A DNA stretch of 64,000 bases from Lysinibacillus telephonicus (GCF_003966145.1 NZ_RXNR01000017.1:1-64000), one strand, 5' to 3'. Shown: positions 19,847 through 32,517, numbered from the stretch's first letter. The notes: generated by a model not told the origin, from the letters alone. Translations and numbers: made by a program.

Positions 19847-19940
19847 CGCACATAAACCTGAGAGAATCGCACATAATTTGGTGAAAACCGCACATAAAGC
19901 CAAGAAACTCGCACATAAACATGTCAAACTCGCTCATAAA
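19847..19940. repeat. 21-bp-period array in the purH-purD spacer
   Basis: CGCACATAA (last copy CGCTCATAA) occurs at 19847, 19868, 19889, 19910 and 19931, exactly 21 bases apart, with variable 12-base spacers. Read on the minus strand the core is TTTATGTGCG. The spacing equals two helical turns, so all copies face the same side of the DNA. No reading frame explains it. Confidence 0.85.
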
Positions 19941-19990
19941 CTAAAACTCGAAAAGAGAAATGAAAAACCCAACAGGAGGGCTTTAATAAA

Positions 19991-21247
19991 ATGAACATCC
20001 TTGTAATCGGCAGTGGCGGTCGTGAACATGCTATTGCTAAGAAGTTCAATGATTCTCCATCCGTTGAAAAAGTATTCGTTGCTCCAGGAAATGATGGAAT
20101 GCGTACGATTGCTCAAGTTGTTCCAATTGATGCGATGGATTTTGATGGATTAGCCCAATTTGCAAAAGAAAATGAAATTGATTTAACATTTGTCGGACCA
20201 GAACAACCATTAGCGGCAGGAATTGTTGATTTCTTCCAAGCTCGTTCTTTATCGATTTTCGGACCTACAAAAGCCGCAGCACAAATCGAGGGCAGTAAAT
20301 CATACGCAAAAGAAATAATGAAGAAATACAATATTCCTACAGCAGCATATGAAACATTCACTGATGCGGAAAAAGCAATCCAATATGTAAAGCAACAAGG
20401 TGCACCGATTGTTGTAAAAGCTGATGGATTAGCAGCAGGCAAAGGTGTTATTGTTGCGATGACTGAACAAGAAGCTTGCGACGCCATTAAAGATATGATT
20501 GGCAATCAACGTTTTGGCGAATCGTCTTCTCGAGTTGTAATCGAGGAATTTTTAGATGGTGAGGAATTCTCCTTTATGTCGTTTGTTCATAAGGGGCAAA
20601 TCTACCCAATGGTGATCGCACAAGACCACAAGCGCGCTTATGATGGTGATAAAGGGCCGAATACAGGAGGAATGGGAGCATATTCTCCTGTACCGCAAAT
20701 CCCTCAAGAATTAGTTTCCCGTGCTTACATTGAAATCGTAGAGCCGACAGTAAAAGCGATGGAAGAAGAGGGAGTTTCCTTTACAGGAATTTTATATGCA
20801 GGCTTAATTTTAACAAACCAAGGACCAAAAGTAATTGAGTTTAATGCCCGTTTTGGCGACCCAGAAACACAAGTGGTTTTACCTAGAATGACTTCTGATT
20901 TTGGTTTATTTATGAAAGCTTTAATGGAAGAAAAATACTTTGATTTACAATGGTCCAATGAAGCGATGTTAGGTGTTGTAATTGCAGCGGATGGTTATCC
21001 AGGGGATGTTGAAAAAGGAAATCCTCTACCGGATTTGAACGAGTTAACTGAAACCTATGAAGTATATCACGCTGGAACAAAACTAGTTGATGGGAACTTT
21101 GTCGGCAACGGTGGCCGTGTTTTATTAGTTGCTGCTAAAGCAGAGAACTTAAAAGAAGCACAAGAAAAAGTTTATGCTGGTATCGAAAAAGTGAAGTGGG
21201 ATAATTTCTTTTATCGAAAAGATATTGGTTGGAGAACTTTTCAATAA
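19991..21247 (+). CDS. purD: GAR synthetase PurD
   Basis: The protein has 418 residues and an ATP-grasp fold: NILVIGSGGREHAI at the N terminus, VGPEQPL, KADGLAAGKGV in the ATP site and EFNARFGDPETQ binding metal. It joins phosphoribosylamine and glycine. It has its own AGGAGGG ribosome binding site and is the last gene of the operon, followed by a terminator. Confidence 0.97.
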   Translation: MNILVIGSGGREHAIAKKFNDSPSVEKVFVAPGNDGMRTIAQVVPIDAMDFDGLAQFAKENEIDLTFVGPEQPLAAGIVDFFQARSLSIFGPTKAAAQIEGSKSYAKEIMKKYNIPTAAYETFTDAEKAIQYVKQQGAPIVVKADGLAAGKGVIVAMTEQEACDAIKDMIGNQRFGESSSRVVIEEFLDGEEFSFMSFVHKGQIYPMVIAQDHKRAYDGDKGPNTGGMGAYSPVPQIPQELVSRAYIEIVEPTVKAMEEEGVSFTGILYAGLILTNQGPKVIEFNARFGDPETQVVLPRMTSDFGLFMKALMEEKYFDLQWSNEAMLGVVIAADGYPGDVEKGNPLPDLNELTETYEVYHAGTKLVDGNFVGNGGRVLLVAAKAENLKEAQEKVYAGIEKVKWDNFFYRKDIGWRTFQ

Positions 21248-21252
21248 ATAAT

Positions 21253-21296
21253 TAAATGGCAAGCGTCGAAAAATAAATCGACAGGCTTGCCATTTT
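21253..21296. terminator. Terminator after purD
   Basis: AAATGGCAAGC pairs with GCTTGCCATTT, with a further GTCGA / TCGAC stem at the tip, flanked by T and A tracts. It can serve both purD and the convergent gene ending at 21335. Confidence 0.85.
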
Positions 21297-21334
21297 AAAT
21301 AAACACAAGTGCTTAACTCTTCAAAGAGGGGGGA

Positions 21335-21877
21335 TTAACTTGATTGGCCACTTTGTGAAGAATTATTTGATTTATTTTTGTTTTGCTGGCTTTGAGTTCC
21401 AGAAACAGTATCTGCCGCAGTTTTTATTGCTTGTGAAGCGCTTTTTACCATTGTGCCGCTTGGAGCAACATTAGAAACAGTTTGAGCAACTTGCGAAGCT
21501 GTATTTGCAACATTTTTCATAGTTGAATTATTTTGTCCAGTACTGGAATTTGATGAATTGCTGCCACTTTGGGAGCTCCCGCCATTCCATTTATTGTTAT
21601 ATGCTTGATTGTAAGCATTCATTAAGCTATCGCCATCTAAAAACTCATCAAATGTTGTAGCCACTGCTTCTCTTACATTTGAGTTAATTAATGCTTTTGT
21701 AGGACAGTAAAGGAAAATGCCTTCTGCAATTTTCATTGCTCCTGTAGCTACAAAAATTGACCCTAATGTTCTATTGCCAGATTCTTTTGCTAAATGTGCG
21801 ATGCCACATGCTGTTAAACCTGTTCCTAAAGCTAAACGTACAAAACCGCTTCTTTCAGAGATATTCTCCTCCATCAT
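21335..21877 (-). CDS. YgaP-like (DUF2892) transmembrane protein with Ser/Asn/Gln tail
   Basis: The protein has 180 residues. The N-terminal 60 residues (NISERSGFVRLALGTGLTA ... GIFLYCPTKALI) match the two-helix YgaP-like/DUF2892 unit, with its early N-x-x-x-R-x-x-R-like segment and C-terminal CP. Residues about 95-180 are low-complexity Ser/Asn/Gln/Gly. Role unknown. Ribosome binding site AAGGAGTGG precedes the start. It is a single minus-strand gene between purD and yerA. Confidence 0.7.
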   Translation of the reverse strand: MMEENISERSGFVRLALGTGLTACGIAHLAKESGNRTLGSIFVATGAMKIAEGIFLYCPTKALINSNVREAVATTFDEFLDGDSLMNAYNQAYNNKWNGGSSQSGSNSSNSSTGQNNSTMKNVANTASQVAQTVSNVAPSGTMVKSASQAIKTAADTVSGTQSQQNKNKSNNSSQSGQSS

Positions 21878-22141
21878 TTTTCACCACTCCTTTAAAAGTA
21901 AAATTGTTCCAGTGTAAAAACTTTAATTTAAGAAATTGCTGTGATACGATAAAATCAACAATCAATTACTCCTCGAAGTTGAGGTTAAGTGCGAATCTTC
22001 TATTGTGGAACTTCGCTTTCGTCGCAAACAATACTGAATGAAGATAAATAAATCGCACAATTTATGAGCAAAGTTAGTATGTGCGTATAAAATTCAATTA
22101 ACCAAAATAAATTTTATAAGTAATGGAAGGGAGTGTTATAA

Positions 22142-23872
22142 ATGCCAGAGCCTATCTGGAAAATACATGAGATAAGGAAACAGGTTGCCGTTATTGATGG
22201 TCAAGAAGCACCAACAATGGTTTTAAAAAATGCACGTTATTTACATAGTGTGCTTAAACAATGGATTTCAGGCAATATTTGGATTTTGGGAGATCGAATC
22301 GTTTATGTTGGACAGGAATTACCTTCTAATACAATAAATACAGAGGTCGTAGATTTACAAGGGAAAATAGTTGTTCCAGGATATATTGAGCCGCATGTTC
22401 ACCCATTTCAATTATATAATCCACAATCGTTTGCAGATTTTGCAGCTCAAACAGGAACAACAATGTTTATCGCAGATAATATGACATTTGTGCTATCACT
22501 CCCAAATGAGAAAGCGTTTTCAATTTTGGATCAATTAAAGAAACTGCCATTTTCATTTTATTGGTGGGTTCGATTTGATTCTCAAACTGAACTCGAAAAT
22601 GAGGATGAACTGTTTACAAACAAATCTATTTTCGAATGGCTTGAGAGAAATGATGTAGTACTTGGCGGGGAGTTAACTGGATGGCCGCGCTTAATACAAG
22701 GTGACGACTTAATGCTTTACTGGATACAAGCTTCTAAAATGAAAGGAAAGAAGATTGAAGGACATTTTCCTGGTGCTTCCGAAAAAACAATTGCACGAAT
22801 GAAACTGTTTGGAGCAGATGGCGATCATGAATCCATGACAGTAGAGGAAGTAGAACGTCGAATTCTTCATGGTTATGCAGTTACATTAAGACATTCATCT
22901 ATTCGACCTGATTTGCCTCAACTTTTAAAAGGCATTGTCGAGAAAAAATTAAATATATTTGATCATCTAATGATGACAACAGATGGATCGACACCTAATT
23001 TCCATCAAGATGGAGTTATGGACAAATGTATCCGCATCGCCCTTGAAAGCGGAGTTTCTCCAATCGATGCCTATAATATGGCTTCCTATAATGTAGCTCG
23101 CTATTATGGCATGACTCATTTGCACGGATTAATTGCAACTGGTCGTTTTGCAACATTGAATATTTTAAAAGATGAATTTACACCGAATCCTGAAGCTGTT
23201 TTATCTAAAGGTGTATGGCTAAAACAAAATAATGAAAAAGTCTATGCACTGCCAAAAATTGATTGGAAAAACTTCGAGCCATTTAACATTTCATTTAACT
23301 TAAAAGATGAGGATTTTCAATTTTCAATGCCAATTGGAATCGAAATGATTAATGATGTTATTACAAAACCGTACTCCATTAATCTCCATATTAATAAAAA
23401 GGAGCTTCCGCTTGGTAATGATGAAAGTTATTTGCTTCTTATTGATCGTCAAGGAAAATGGCGAGTTAACACAATTTTCAAAGGTTTTGCCACTCATGTG
23501 AAGGGATTTGCCTCCTCTTACTCGAATACAGGAGAAATAATCATAATTGGTAAAAGTATAGAGGATATGAAAGCAGCATTTGAAGAAATAAAGCGAATGA
23601 ACGGTGGAATTGCACTTGTTGAAAACAATGAAGTAATTGCTTCTCTTCCGCTAACAATTAATGGAACGTTATATGAAGGTGCTGTAGAAGATCTTATTGA
23701 AAAGGAAACTGCTCTTAAAACAGCTTTAAGAGATAGAGGATATAGACATTCGGATGCTATCTATACTTTACTATTTTTACAATCAACACATTTACCATAT
23801 ATCCGTATTACGCCTAGAGGCATATTTGATGTAATGAAAAAGAAAGTGATGTTACCAGCTGTAATGCGCTAA
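22142..23872 (+). CDS. yerA: Adenine deaminase-like amidohydrolase YerA
   Basis: The protein has 576 residues. The metal-dependent amidohydrolase domain has VVPGYIEPHVHPF (HxH) near residue 80, then GELTGWPR, EGHFPG and TTDGSTPN. The C-terminal adenine-deaminase domain ends near VMLPAVMR. The order purD - yerA - yerB - yerC - pcrB is that of B. subtilis, where YerA is annotated as a putative adenine deaminase. Next to the pur operon, a role in purine salvage fits, but whether it deaminates adenine cannot be judged here. GGAAGGGAG precedes the start. Confidence 0.85.
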   Translation: MPEPIWKIHEIRKQVAVIDGQEAPTMVLKNARYLHSVLKQWISGNIWILGDRIVYVGQELPSNTINTEVVDLQGKIVVPGYIEPHVHPFQLYNPQSFADFAAQTGTTMFIADNMTFVLSLPNEKAFSILDQLKKLPFSFYWWVRFDSQTELENEDELFTNKSIFEWLERNDVVLGGELTGWPRLIQGDDLMLYWIQASKMKGKKIEGHFPGASEKTIARMKLFGADGDHESMTVEEVERRILHGYAVTLRHSSIRPDLPQLLKGIVEKKLNIFDHLMMTTDGSTPNFHQDGVMDKCIRIALESGVSPIDAYNMASYNVARYYGMTHLHGLIATGRFATLNILKDEFTPNPEAVLSKGVWLKQNNEKVYALPKIDWKNFEPFNISFNLKDEDFQFSMPIGIEMINDVITKPYSINLHINKKELPLGNDESYLLLIDRQGKWRVNTIFKGFATHVKGFASSYSNTGEIIIIGKSIEDMKAAFEEIKRMNGGIALVENNEVIASLPLTINGTLYEGAVEDLIEKETALKTALRDRGYRHSDAIYTLLFLQSTHLPYIRITPRGIFDVMKKKVMLPAVMR

Positions 23873-23886
23873 AGGGGAGAAAAAGA

Positions 23887-24936
23887 ATGTTTGGCAAAAA
23901 AGGATTGTTGTGCTGTGCAATCGCATGTTCAGCAGTTTTAATTGTAGGATGCGACGAAAAAGAAGAATTAGTAGAAGATACTAGTGTAATAGAAGAACAA
24001 ACTATACCAGCAACAGCAGAAGTAGAGTTGCCTTATGTCACTCCATTTACAGGAGAGAAGATTGCAGATGAAATAACAACAAGACCTATCATTGCAACCA
24101 TTAATAACCATCCGGCTGCACGCCCGCAATCTGGCATTGGTTCTGCTGATGTTATTTATGAAATGCTCGCAGAAGGAAATGTTACGAGATTACTAGCTTT
24201 ATTTCAATCAGAAATACCAGATAATATAGGACCGATTCGAAGCGCCAGGGATTATTTCATTGAAATTGCAGATGGACTAGATGCATTTTATATTGCCCAT
24301 GGCTATAGTCCAGAAGCTCAAACAATGTTAACAAACGGCGTTGTAGATAATATAAACGGCATGCAATATGATGGCTCGATTTTTAAACGTTCATCGGATC
24401 GAGTTGCACCCCACAATTCCTACATTGCAGGTGAAAATATAGAAACAGCTGCAGAAAAGGTGAACGCTTCACTTCTTTATCAGAAAAAAGTATCGTATAC
24501 TTTTTATGAACCTGATGAACATGCTAAAATAGGAGTGCAAGCAAATTCAGTAAGTGTTAAGTACAGTAATTACGATTCATTTAATAGTCTGTATACTTAT
24601 GATGCAGATACGAATACGTACTCTCGACAATGTGCAGATGAAATAACGACAGATTATTTAACAAATGAGCCGATTGCATTATCAAATGTATTATTTTTTG
24701 AAATGAACCATTCCATTATCGATAACGCAGGACGCCGTAGTATTGATATTACTTCTGGTGGAACAGCGTATGTGTTCCAGGAAGGGTTGATGCGAGAGGT
24801 TCGTTGGGAAAACATTGATGGTGTATTGAAAGCTGTAGAAGAAGACGGTAGTGAAGTAAAATTAGTTCCTGGACATACTTGGATTCATTTTGTTCCAACA
24901 AATCCAGGAATAGCTGCCTCCGTAACATATTCGTAG
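23887..24936 (+). CDS. yerB: DUF3048 lipoprotein YerB
   Basis: The protein has 349 residues. An N-terminal lipoprotein signal ends at the lipobox VLIVGC (Cys about residue 22), so the protein should be anchored to the outer face of the membrane. The mature part has the DUF3048 pattern RPIIATINNHPAARPQSGI and IGPIRSARDYFIEIA, with the C-terminal GHTWIHFVP. It lies 14 bases after yerA. Function not established. Confidence 0.88.
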   Translation: MFGKKGLLCCAIACSAVLIVGCDEKEELVEDTSVIEEQTIPATAEVELPYVTPFTGEKIADEITTRPIIATINNHPAARPQSGIGSADVIYEMLAEGNVTRLLALFQSEIPDNIGPIRSARDYFIEIADGLDAFYIAHGYSPEAQTMLTNGVVDNINGMQYDGSIFKRSSDRVAPHNSYIAGENIETAAEKVNASLLYQKKVSYTFYEPDEHAKIGVQANSVSVKYSNYDSFNSLYTYDADTNTYSRQCADEITTDYLTNEPIALSNVLFFEMNHSIIDNAGRRSIDITSGGTAYVFQEGLMREVRWENIDGVLKAVEEDGSEVKLVPGHTWIHFVPTNPGIAASVTYS

Positions 24937-24952
24937 TGAAAGGATGAGACGA

Positions 24953-25270
24953 ATGCAAATCGACAAAATTCGAGGGCATCAAACAGATCAATTATTTAAA
25001 GCAGTATTAGAGTTGAAAAATATCGAAGAATGCTATAAATTTTTTGATGATCTATGTACGATAAGCGAGATCCAATCGTTGGCACAACGCTTTGAAGTAG
25101 CACATTTATTACGTTTAAAGAAAACATATGAAACAATAAAAAAAGAAACAGGAGCTTCTACCGCAACAATTTCACGTGTTCGCCGCTGCTTCGATTATGG
25201 AAATGATACGTATGATGAGATGCTAGGACGCTTATATCCGGACGAAAAACCGTTCCAAGCGTCTAAATAA
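24953..25270 (+). CDS. yerC: TrpR-like protein YerC (YerC/YecD family)
   Basis: The protein has 105 residues. ATG 24953 is preferred because AAAGGA lies 9 bases upstream and family members begin MQIDK. A TrpR-superfamily helix-turn-helix is visible: EIQSLAQRFEVAHLL and then TGASTATISRVRRC. It is probably a small DNA-binding regulator in the cytosol; target unknown. Last gene of the yerABC cluster. Confidence 0.9.
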   Translation: MQIDKIRGHQTDQLFKAVLELKNIEECYKFFDDLCTISEIQSLAQRFEVAHLLRLKKTYETIKKETGASTATISRVRRCFDYGNDTYDEMLGRLYPDEKPFQASK

Positions 25271-25284
25271 CAATTTACAAATAA

Positions 25285-25329
25285 GGCTGTCTAGTAAGTC
25301 AAAAATGAAGACTATTAGACAGCTTTTTG
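25285..25329 (+). terminator. Terminator after yerC
   Basis: GCTGTCTAGTAAGTC pairs imperfectly with GACTATTAGACAGC and is followed by TTTTTG. The remaining spacer up to pcrB (25330-25652) contains no gene or RNA that I can recognise. Confidence 0.8.
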
Positions 25330-25652
25330 TATTTGTTAAGGACTAATAGCATCGAAAATGAGCCACTTTGCCCCTAAGGTTGTGCTCTACTCTCGGTCAT
25401 AACTGGAAAAGCTATCGATTCCATCCTTTCTTTGAAAAATGGATATGCAAATGCCGACAATGCCATACGATATGGCGCCCTCGCCTAGGTGGAGCTAAGC
25501 AAAAGATCTTTTGTGGCGAGTAAGAACAGGATGCTTACCCTTTTCTTTGCAGCAAGATTGAAAACTTTTTCGCTTTCGCAGACTTTACGATATACTTGTA
25601 GACGGATAATCGTACATAAAAAATTATGAAATCATTGATAGGTGGGAAAAGA

Positions 25653-26345
25653 ATGGATTATAAAAATTGGAGGCATGTATTCAAGATAGATCCAGCGAAA
25701 ACTATTTCGGATGAAGCATTAGAAAAAGTTTGTGAATCTGGAACGGATGTCATTTTAGTAGGTGGAACTGACGGTGTCAACCTAGATAATGTCATCGATA
25801 TTTTGGTTCGTGTTCGCCGCTATACAGTCCCAATTGCATTAGAAATTTCAAATATTGATTCTGTAACAGCCGGTTTTGATTATTACTTTATCCCATCCGT
25901 ATTAAATAGTACGGAAACAAAATGGGTGAAAGATTTACATCACCAAGCAATAAAGGAATACGGAGATGTAATGGTGTGGGACGAGCTTGTTGCTGAAGGG
26001 TATTGTGTACTTAACCCAGACTGTAAAGTGGCACAGGCAACAAATGCTGACACAAACCTAACAAAAGATGATGTCATTGCATATGCAAGACTAGCTGAAA
26101 ACTATTTTAAAATGCCGATTTTTTACATTGAGTATAGTGGTGCTTATGGCGACAAAGAAATGGTAGCTTCTGTTAAAGAAGTTTTAAATGATACAAAGCT
26201 TTTTTATGGAGGAGGCATTACTACTGCAGATCAAGCAGCAGAAATGGCACGTATAGCAGATACAGTAGTAGTAGGAAACATTATATACGATGATTTAAGA
26301 CAAGCATTAAAAACAGTTGAAGCTGTAAAGAGTGTGCCTATTTAA
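25653..26345 (+). CDS. pcrB: Heptaprenylglyceryl phosphate synthase PcrB
   Basis: The protein has 230 residues. The start at ATG 25653 has GGTGGGA upstream. The TIM-barrel family motifs VILVGGTDGVNLDN, YFIPSVLNS and the phosphate-binding YGGGITT plus VVGNIIYDD are present. It joins heptaprenyl diphosphate to glycerol-1-phosphate in an archaeal-type ether lipid of Bacillales. Upstream of pcrA as in B. subtilis. Confidence 0.95.
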   Translation: MDYKNWRHVFKIDPAKTISDEALEKVCESGTDVILVGGTDGVNLDNVIDILVRVRRYTVPIALEISNIDSVTAGFDYYFIPSVLNSTETKWVKDLHHQAIKEYGDVMVWDELVAEGYCVLNPDCKVAQATNADTNLTKDDVIAYARLAENYFKMPIFYIEYSGAYGDKEMVASVKEVLNDTKLFYGGGITTADQAAEMARIADTVVVGNIIYDDLRQALKTVEAVKSVPI

Positions 26346-26420
26346 CAGAAATTTCAAATGCGATAAAGAATATAATCTAGTATAATGTAAGAACAAATGT
26401 TTGTATAAAGGCGGTGCATC

Positions 26421-28676
26421 ATGGAGCAAATAACGAAAAACTTACTAAACGGAATGAATGCACAGCAAGAAAACGCTGTGAAAACAACAGAAGGTCCATT
26501 GCTTATTATGGCGGGTGCTGGCTCAGGAAAAACAAGAGTACTTACACATAGAATTGCCTATTTAGTAGTGGAAAAAGAAGTGTACCCATCTAAAATTTTA
26601 GCGATTACATTTACGAATAAGGCTGCCCGTGAAATGCGTGAGCGTATTGATGGCTTACTCGGTAATGGAACAACAGAAAGTATGTGGGTATCTACATTTC
26701 ACTCAATGTGTGTAAGAATTTTACGGCGTAATATTGATCGAATCGGGATTTCAAAAAACTTTTCGATACTAGATTCTGCAGATCAATTATCTGTAGTGAA
26801 AAATGTTATGAAACAGCTAAACATCGATTCAAAGCGTTATGAACCTCGTGCTATTTTAAATGCAATTAGTTCGGCAAAAAATGAATGCATTACTGCTGAT
26901 ATGTATAAAGCAAATAGCAATCCAAATAATCCATATGAAAAGGTTGTCGTACAAGTTTACGAAGGTTACGAAAAAAGACTTCGCAAAAACCAGTCGCTTG
27001 ATTTCGATGATCTTATTATGACGACAATTACACTGTTTGAACGAGTTCCTGAGGTGCTGGAATATTATCAAAATAAATTCCAATATATTCATGTTGATGA
27101 ATATCAAGATACGAACCATTCTCAATACAAGCTTGTTCAAATGCTTGCACAAAAATTTAAAAATATTTGTGTAGTAGGCGACTCTGATCAGTCAATTTAT
27201 CGTTGGCGTGGAGCCGATATTGGAAATATTTTATCCTTTGAAAAAGATTACCCAAATGCAAAGGTTATTTTACTTGAACAAAATTACCGTTCTACAAAAC
27301 GTATATTACAGGCAGCAAATGATCTTATTGAACATAATGAAAGCCGCTACCCGAAGAAATTGCGTACGGATAACTTAGAAGGGGAGAAAGTAGTACTTTA
27401 TAAAGCATCCACTGAACAAGATGAAGCTCAGTTCGTTGTTCAAACAATTCAAAAATTGATGGAAAAAGAAAATCGCTCATTGGACGACTTCGCTATTCTA
27501 TACCGCACGAATGCACAGTCTCGTGTAATGGAGGAAGTTCTCGTTAAATCAAATATGACTTATCAAATTGTTGGAGGAACGAAATTCTATGATCGCAAGG
27601 AAATTAAAGACTTATTAGCTTACTTGCGATTAATTGCCAACAATGATGATGACCTGTCCCTTGCACGCATTATTAATGAACCGAAACGCAGCATCGGTGC
27701 AACTTCATTTGAAAAAATCGCAACGTACGCAATTGAACAAGACCGTTCGATTTTTGATGCAATGAAGGATGTATTATTTATGGGGCTAACTTCAAAAGCA
27801 GCAAATGCAGTTGACAAGTTCCGTGAGTTAATCGCAGGCTTCACCCAAATGCAGGAATATCTTTCTGTAACAGAACTTGTGGAGCAAGTCATTGACAAAT
27901 CCGGCTACCGAGAAATGCTTCAAAAGGAAAAAACAATAGAGGCAGAGAGTCGTTTAGAAAACATTGAAGAATTTTTATCTGTTACAAAAGCATTCGAAGA
28001 ACGCAGTGATGACAAATCACTTATTGCTTTCTTAACAGACTTGGCTTTAGTTGCAGATATTGATGCTCTTGATAAACAAGATACATCTAAAGGCAGCATT
28101 ATTTTAATGACAATGCACTCAGCAAAGGGCCTTGAGTTTCCTGTAGTATTTATCATAGGAATGGAAGAAAATATTTTCCCTCATTCAAGATCTCTGGATG
28201 ATCCAGCAGAGATGGAGGAGGAACGCCGCCTAGCCTATGTAGGGATAACGCGGGCAGAACAACGTCTTTATTTAACATGTGCCGGATCACGGACACTCTA
28301 TGGACGCTCTAGTTTTAATATGCCTTCTCGCTTTTTGCGTGAAATCTCAGAGGATGTAATTGAGCAAATTTCGAAAGCTGCAAATCAAATTGAACCTGAT
28401 GATTTACCATTCAGTGCAGGGCGAAATAGCCGTAAACAAAGCCATCGCCGTACGATTGGCAATGTGCAAACAAAAACTCAAATTGCTGACCTTCAATCTA
28501 CGGGGGGAGACCAGCTTGCCTGGAAGGCTGGAGATAAAGCTGTCCATGGAAAATGGGGTACTGGTACAGTTGTTAGTGTGAAGGGTGAAGGAGATGGGCT
28601 TGAACTTGATATTGCATTTCCTAATATAGGGATTAAACGTTTGCTGGCTAAATTCGCACCGATTACGAAGGCTTAA
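26421..28676 (+). CDS. pcrA: ATP-dependent DNA helicase PcrA
   Basis: The protein has 751 residues and is a superfamily 1A helicase. Motif I is [16 protein letters not shown] is [13 protein letters not shown] is [18 protein letters not shown] is EQNYRST, V is [14 protein letters not shown] and VI is [12 protein letters not shown]. The C-terminal 70 residues form the RNA-polymerase-binding Tudor-like region ([11 protein letters not shown]). It unwinds 3'-5' and serves repair, replication restart and rolling-circle plasmids. Cytosolic and essential in Bacillus. Confidence 0.97.
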   Translation: MEQITKNLLNGMNAQQENAVKTTEGPLLIMAGAGSGKTRVLTHRIAYLVVEKEVYPSKILAITFTNKAAREMRERIDGLLGNGTTESMWVSTFHSMCVRILRRNIDRIGISKNFSILDSADQLSVVKNVMKQLNIDSKRYEPRAILNAISSAKNECITADMYKANSNPNNPYEKVVVQVYEGYEKRLRKNQSLDFDDLIMTTITLFERVPEVLEYYQNKFQYIHVDEYQDTNHSQYKLVQMLAQKFKNICVVGDSDQSIYRWRGADIGNILSFEKDYPNAKVILLEQNYRSTKRILQAANDLIEHNESRYPKKLRTDNLEGEKVVLYKASTEQDEAQFVVQTIQKLMEKENRSLDDFAILYRTNAQSRVMEEVLVKSNMTYQIVGGTKFYDRKEIKDLLAYLRLIANNDDDLSLARIINEPKRSIGATSFEKIATYAIEQDRSIFDAMKDVLFMGLTSKAANAVDKFRELIAGFTQMQEYLSVTELVEQVIDKSGYREMLQKEKTIEAESRLENIEEFLSVTKAFEERSDDKSLIAFLTDLALVADIDALDKQDTSKGSIILMTMHSAKGLEFPVVFIIGMEENIFPHSRSLDDPAEMEEERRLAYVGITRAEQRLYLTCAGSRTLYGRSSFNMPSRFLREISEDVIEQISKAANQIEPDDLPFSAGRNSRKQSHRRTIGNVQTKTQIADLQSTGGDQLAWKAGDKAVHGKWGTGTVVSVKGEGDGLELDIAFPNIGIKRLLAKFAPITKA

Positions 28677-28726
28677 TAAATTTTTATAATGATGGACGAC
28701 CAAAGGTTTAGGGAAAGTGTCATTGA

Positions 28727-30748
<2,022 letters not shown>

Positions 30749-30759
30749 AGGAGTTTCAA

Positions 30760-31908
30760 ATGATGAAACGATTTCGCTGGATTCCGGCAGCAGTCGTTGT
30801 TGCATTGCTGGCAGGTTGTGTACCTTCGATTAAAGAAGATACAGAAGTGTTGCAAAATACAGATGAAACCAAAGAAGTGGTTGAAACTACAATCATTCCA
30901 AGCATGCAATTAAATGATAGATATTATAGAACTCTTGTACCGTATAAAGAAAGTGCGAGTCGAGGGTTAGTCGTATCAAATATTTATACAAAGTATGATA
31001 TTAAAGAAGTTGAAGAAGGCTTAATGCGCCTTTCTCAAAATGAATTTAGTACAGAAGATTACTTTTTCCAAGAAGGACAATATTTAGATTCAGAAACATT
31101 AAGCAATTGGCTCGCTCGAAGCAATCAAACGGAGGATGGGCTAAATCCGGCAGCTCCTGAAGGAATGGACCCGGAAGTACGTGCAAAAGAAGCCCCTATC
31201 TATTTGGCGCATATCGTTGAACAAAACTACTTAATAAAAACTGATGATAATAAGGTTAAGCTTGGCGGCATTTCAATCGGGCTAGCCTTAAATTCAATTT
31301 ACTATTATCAAAAAGAGCAATACGGCGAATATTATGAGGAACCGATTCCAAATAGTGAATTAGAGAAAAAAGGAAAAGAAATTGCTGCGGAAGTTATTAC
31401 ACGTTTACGTTCCCAATCAGGTTTAAGTGATATACCAATTGTAATTGGTCTATTTAAACAGGAAGCAAGAAATTCGATTGTACCGGGAACATATTTTGCG
31501 TACAGCGTATCAGAGGCAGGGCAAAATGGTTTAAGTGACTGGACAGCAATTGATGAAGAATATGTTACGTTTCCAATGTCTTCTCCAGAAGAGCAATATC
31601 GTGATATGAATACGAGCTTCCAAAACTTTAAGCAAGAGGTTGATAGATACTTTGCAAATTATACTAGCGTTATTGGCAGAGGATTTTATCAAAATAACAC
31701 AATTCAAAAATTATCAATAGAAATTCCTATTCAATTTTACGGTTCAACTGAAATAATTGGATTTTCACAATACTTATCCGGAATAATTTTAACGCAATTG
31801 CCGGCGGATTTAGATATCGAAGTAAGTATTACATCAGTAAACGGACCAGAAGCGCTTATCCTAAAAGAAAGAAATGACCAGGAGCCATTCGTTCATATCT
31901 ATCAATAA
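30760..31908 (+). CDS. camS: CamS-family sex pheromone-type lipoprotein
   Basis: The protein has about 382 residues. Starts at 30760 or 30763 (two consecutive ATG) follow AAAGGAG. The signal peptide ends at lipobox LLAGC. The mature protein matches the CamS/YerH family, seen in YYRTLVPYKESASRGLV and the downstream FYGSTEIIGFSQYL region. In B. subtilis the homologue (YerH) also follows ligA. In enterococci and staphylococci, peptides cut from such lipoprotein signals act as pheromones; whether that happens here is unknown. Confidence 0.88.
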   Translation: MMKRFRWIPAAVVVALLAGCVPSIKEDTEVLQNTDETKEVVETTIIPSMQLNDRYYRTLVPYKESASRGLVVSNIYTKYDIKEVEEGLMRLSQNEFSTEDYFFQEGQYLDSETLSNWLARSNQTEDGLNPAAPEGMDPEVRAKEAPIYLAHIVEQNYLIKTDDNKVKLGGISIGLALNSIYYYQKEQYGEYYEEPIPNSELEKKGKEIAAEVITRLRSQSGLSDIPIVIGLFKQEARNSIVPGTYFAYSVSEAGQNGLSDWTAIDEEYVTFPMSSPEEQYRDMNTSFQNFKQEVDRYFANYTSVIGRGFYQNNTIQKLSIEIPIQFYGSTEIIGFSQYLSGIILTQLPADLDIEVSITSVNGPEALILKERNDQEPFVHIYQ

Positions 31909-31921
31909 TGAAATAAAGTAC

Positions 31922-31948
31922 GGGGCTGTCTATAAAAAAAACAGCCCC
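31922..31948 (+). terminator. Dyad after camS (weak terminator)
   Basis: GGGGCTGT pairs with ACAGCCCC around an A-rich loop. A proper T run is lacking on the plus strand, so termination is uncertain. The remainder of 31949-32223 shows a small dyad CGCTATTATTAGCG and AT-rich leader sequence before gatC, with no gene. Confidence 0.5.
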
Positions 31949-32223
31949 TCTACATCGTTATCAAAAATAACTTTTCAAACATTAAGAGTGGATGCGATTT
32001 ATAAGATAGGTTTGAATTTATAAAACATAGGGCGATAATATAAATTGATTCCATACATCAAAAGTTTATTAATGTTTTTATCAATTTAGTGATTTTCTAT
32101 ATTGACATCAGTGTAAGAAAAACCGTTGATATTCGCTATTATTAGCGAAAACCGTGTCTTTCTAATGAGAAAAATGGTATTATTAATGATTATTGCCACG
32201 TAGAATATCGGAGGTGTAGAAGT

Positions 32224-32517
32224 ATGGCGAAATTATCAAAAGAAGAAGTAAAACATGTTGCACATCTTGCGCGACTTGCTATTACAGATGAAGAAGCAGA
32301 AAAATTTGCAAACCAATTAGGGAAAATTACAGATTTCGCAGAACAACTTAACGAGTTAGATACAACAGATGTAAAACCAACATCGCACGTTCTACCAATC
32401 GTAAATGTAATGCGTGAAGACGTAGCACAAAAAGGTTTAGATCGTGAAGTAATGATGCTAAACGTAAAAGAACAAGAGGCTGGTCAAGTAAAAGTGCCGC
32501 CAATTTTAGAAGACTAA
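32224..32517 (+). CDS. gatC: Asp/Glu-tRNA amidotransferase subunit GatC
   Basis: This is a 97-residue protein of standard GatC length ([22 protein letters not shown] ... VNVMREDVA). It wraps around GatA and stabilises the GatCAB complex. TCGGAGGTG precedes the start, and gatA follows after 25 bases. Confidence 0.97.
   Translation: MAKLSKEEVKHVAHLARLAITDEEAEKFANQLGKITDFAEQLNELDTTDVKPTSHVLPIVNVMREDVAQKGLDREVMMLNVKEQEAGQVKVPPILED

Noticed and set aside
19847-19940. CRISPR-like repeat
   Set aside because: The 9-base core with 12-base filler is far too short for a CRISPR repeat-spacer unit.
25330-25652. Gene or RNA in the yerC-pcrB spacer
   Set aside because: No frame with a ribosome binding site and no convincing RNA fold; short GC-rich dyads only.
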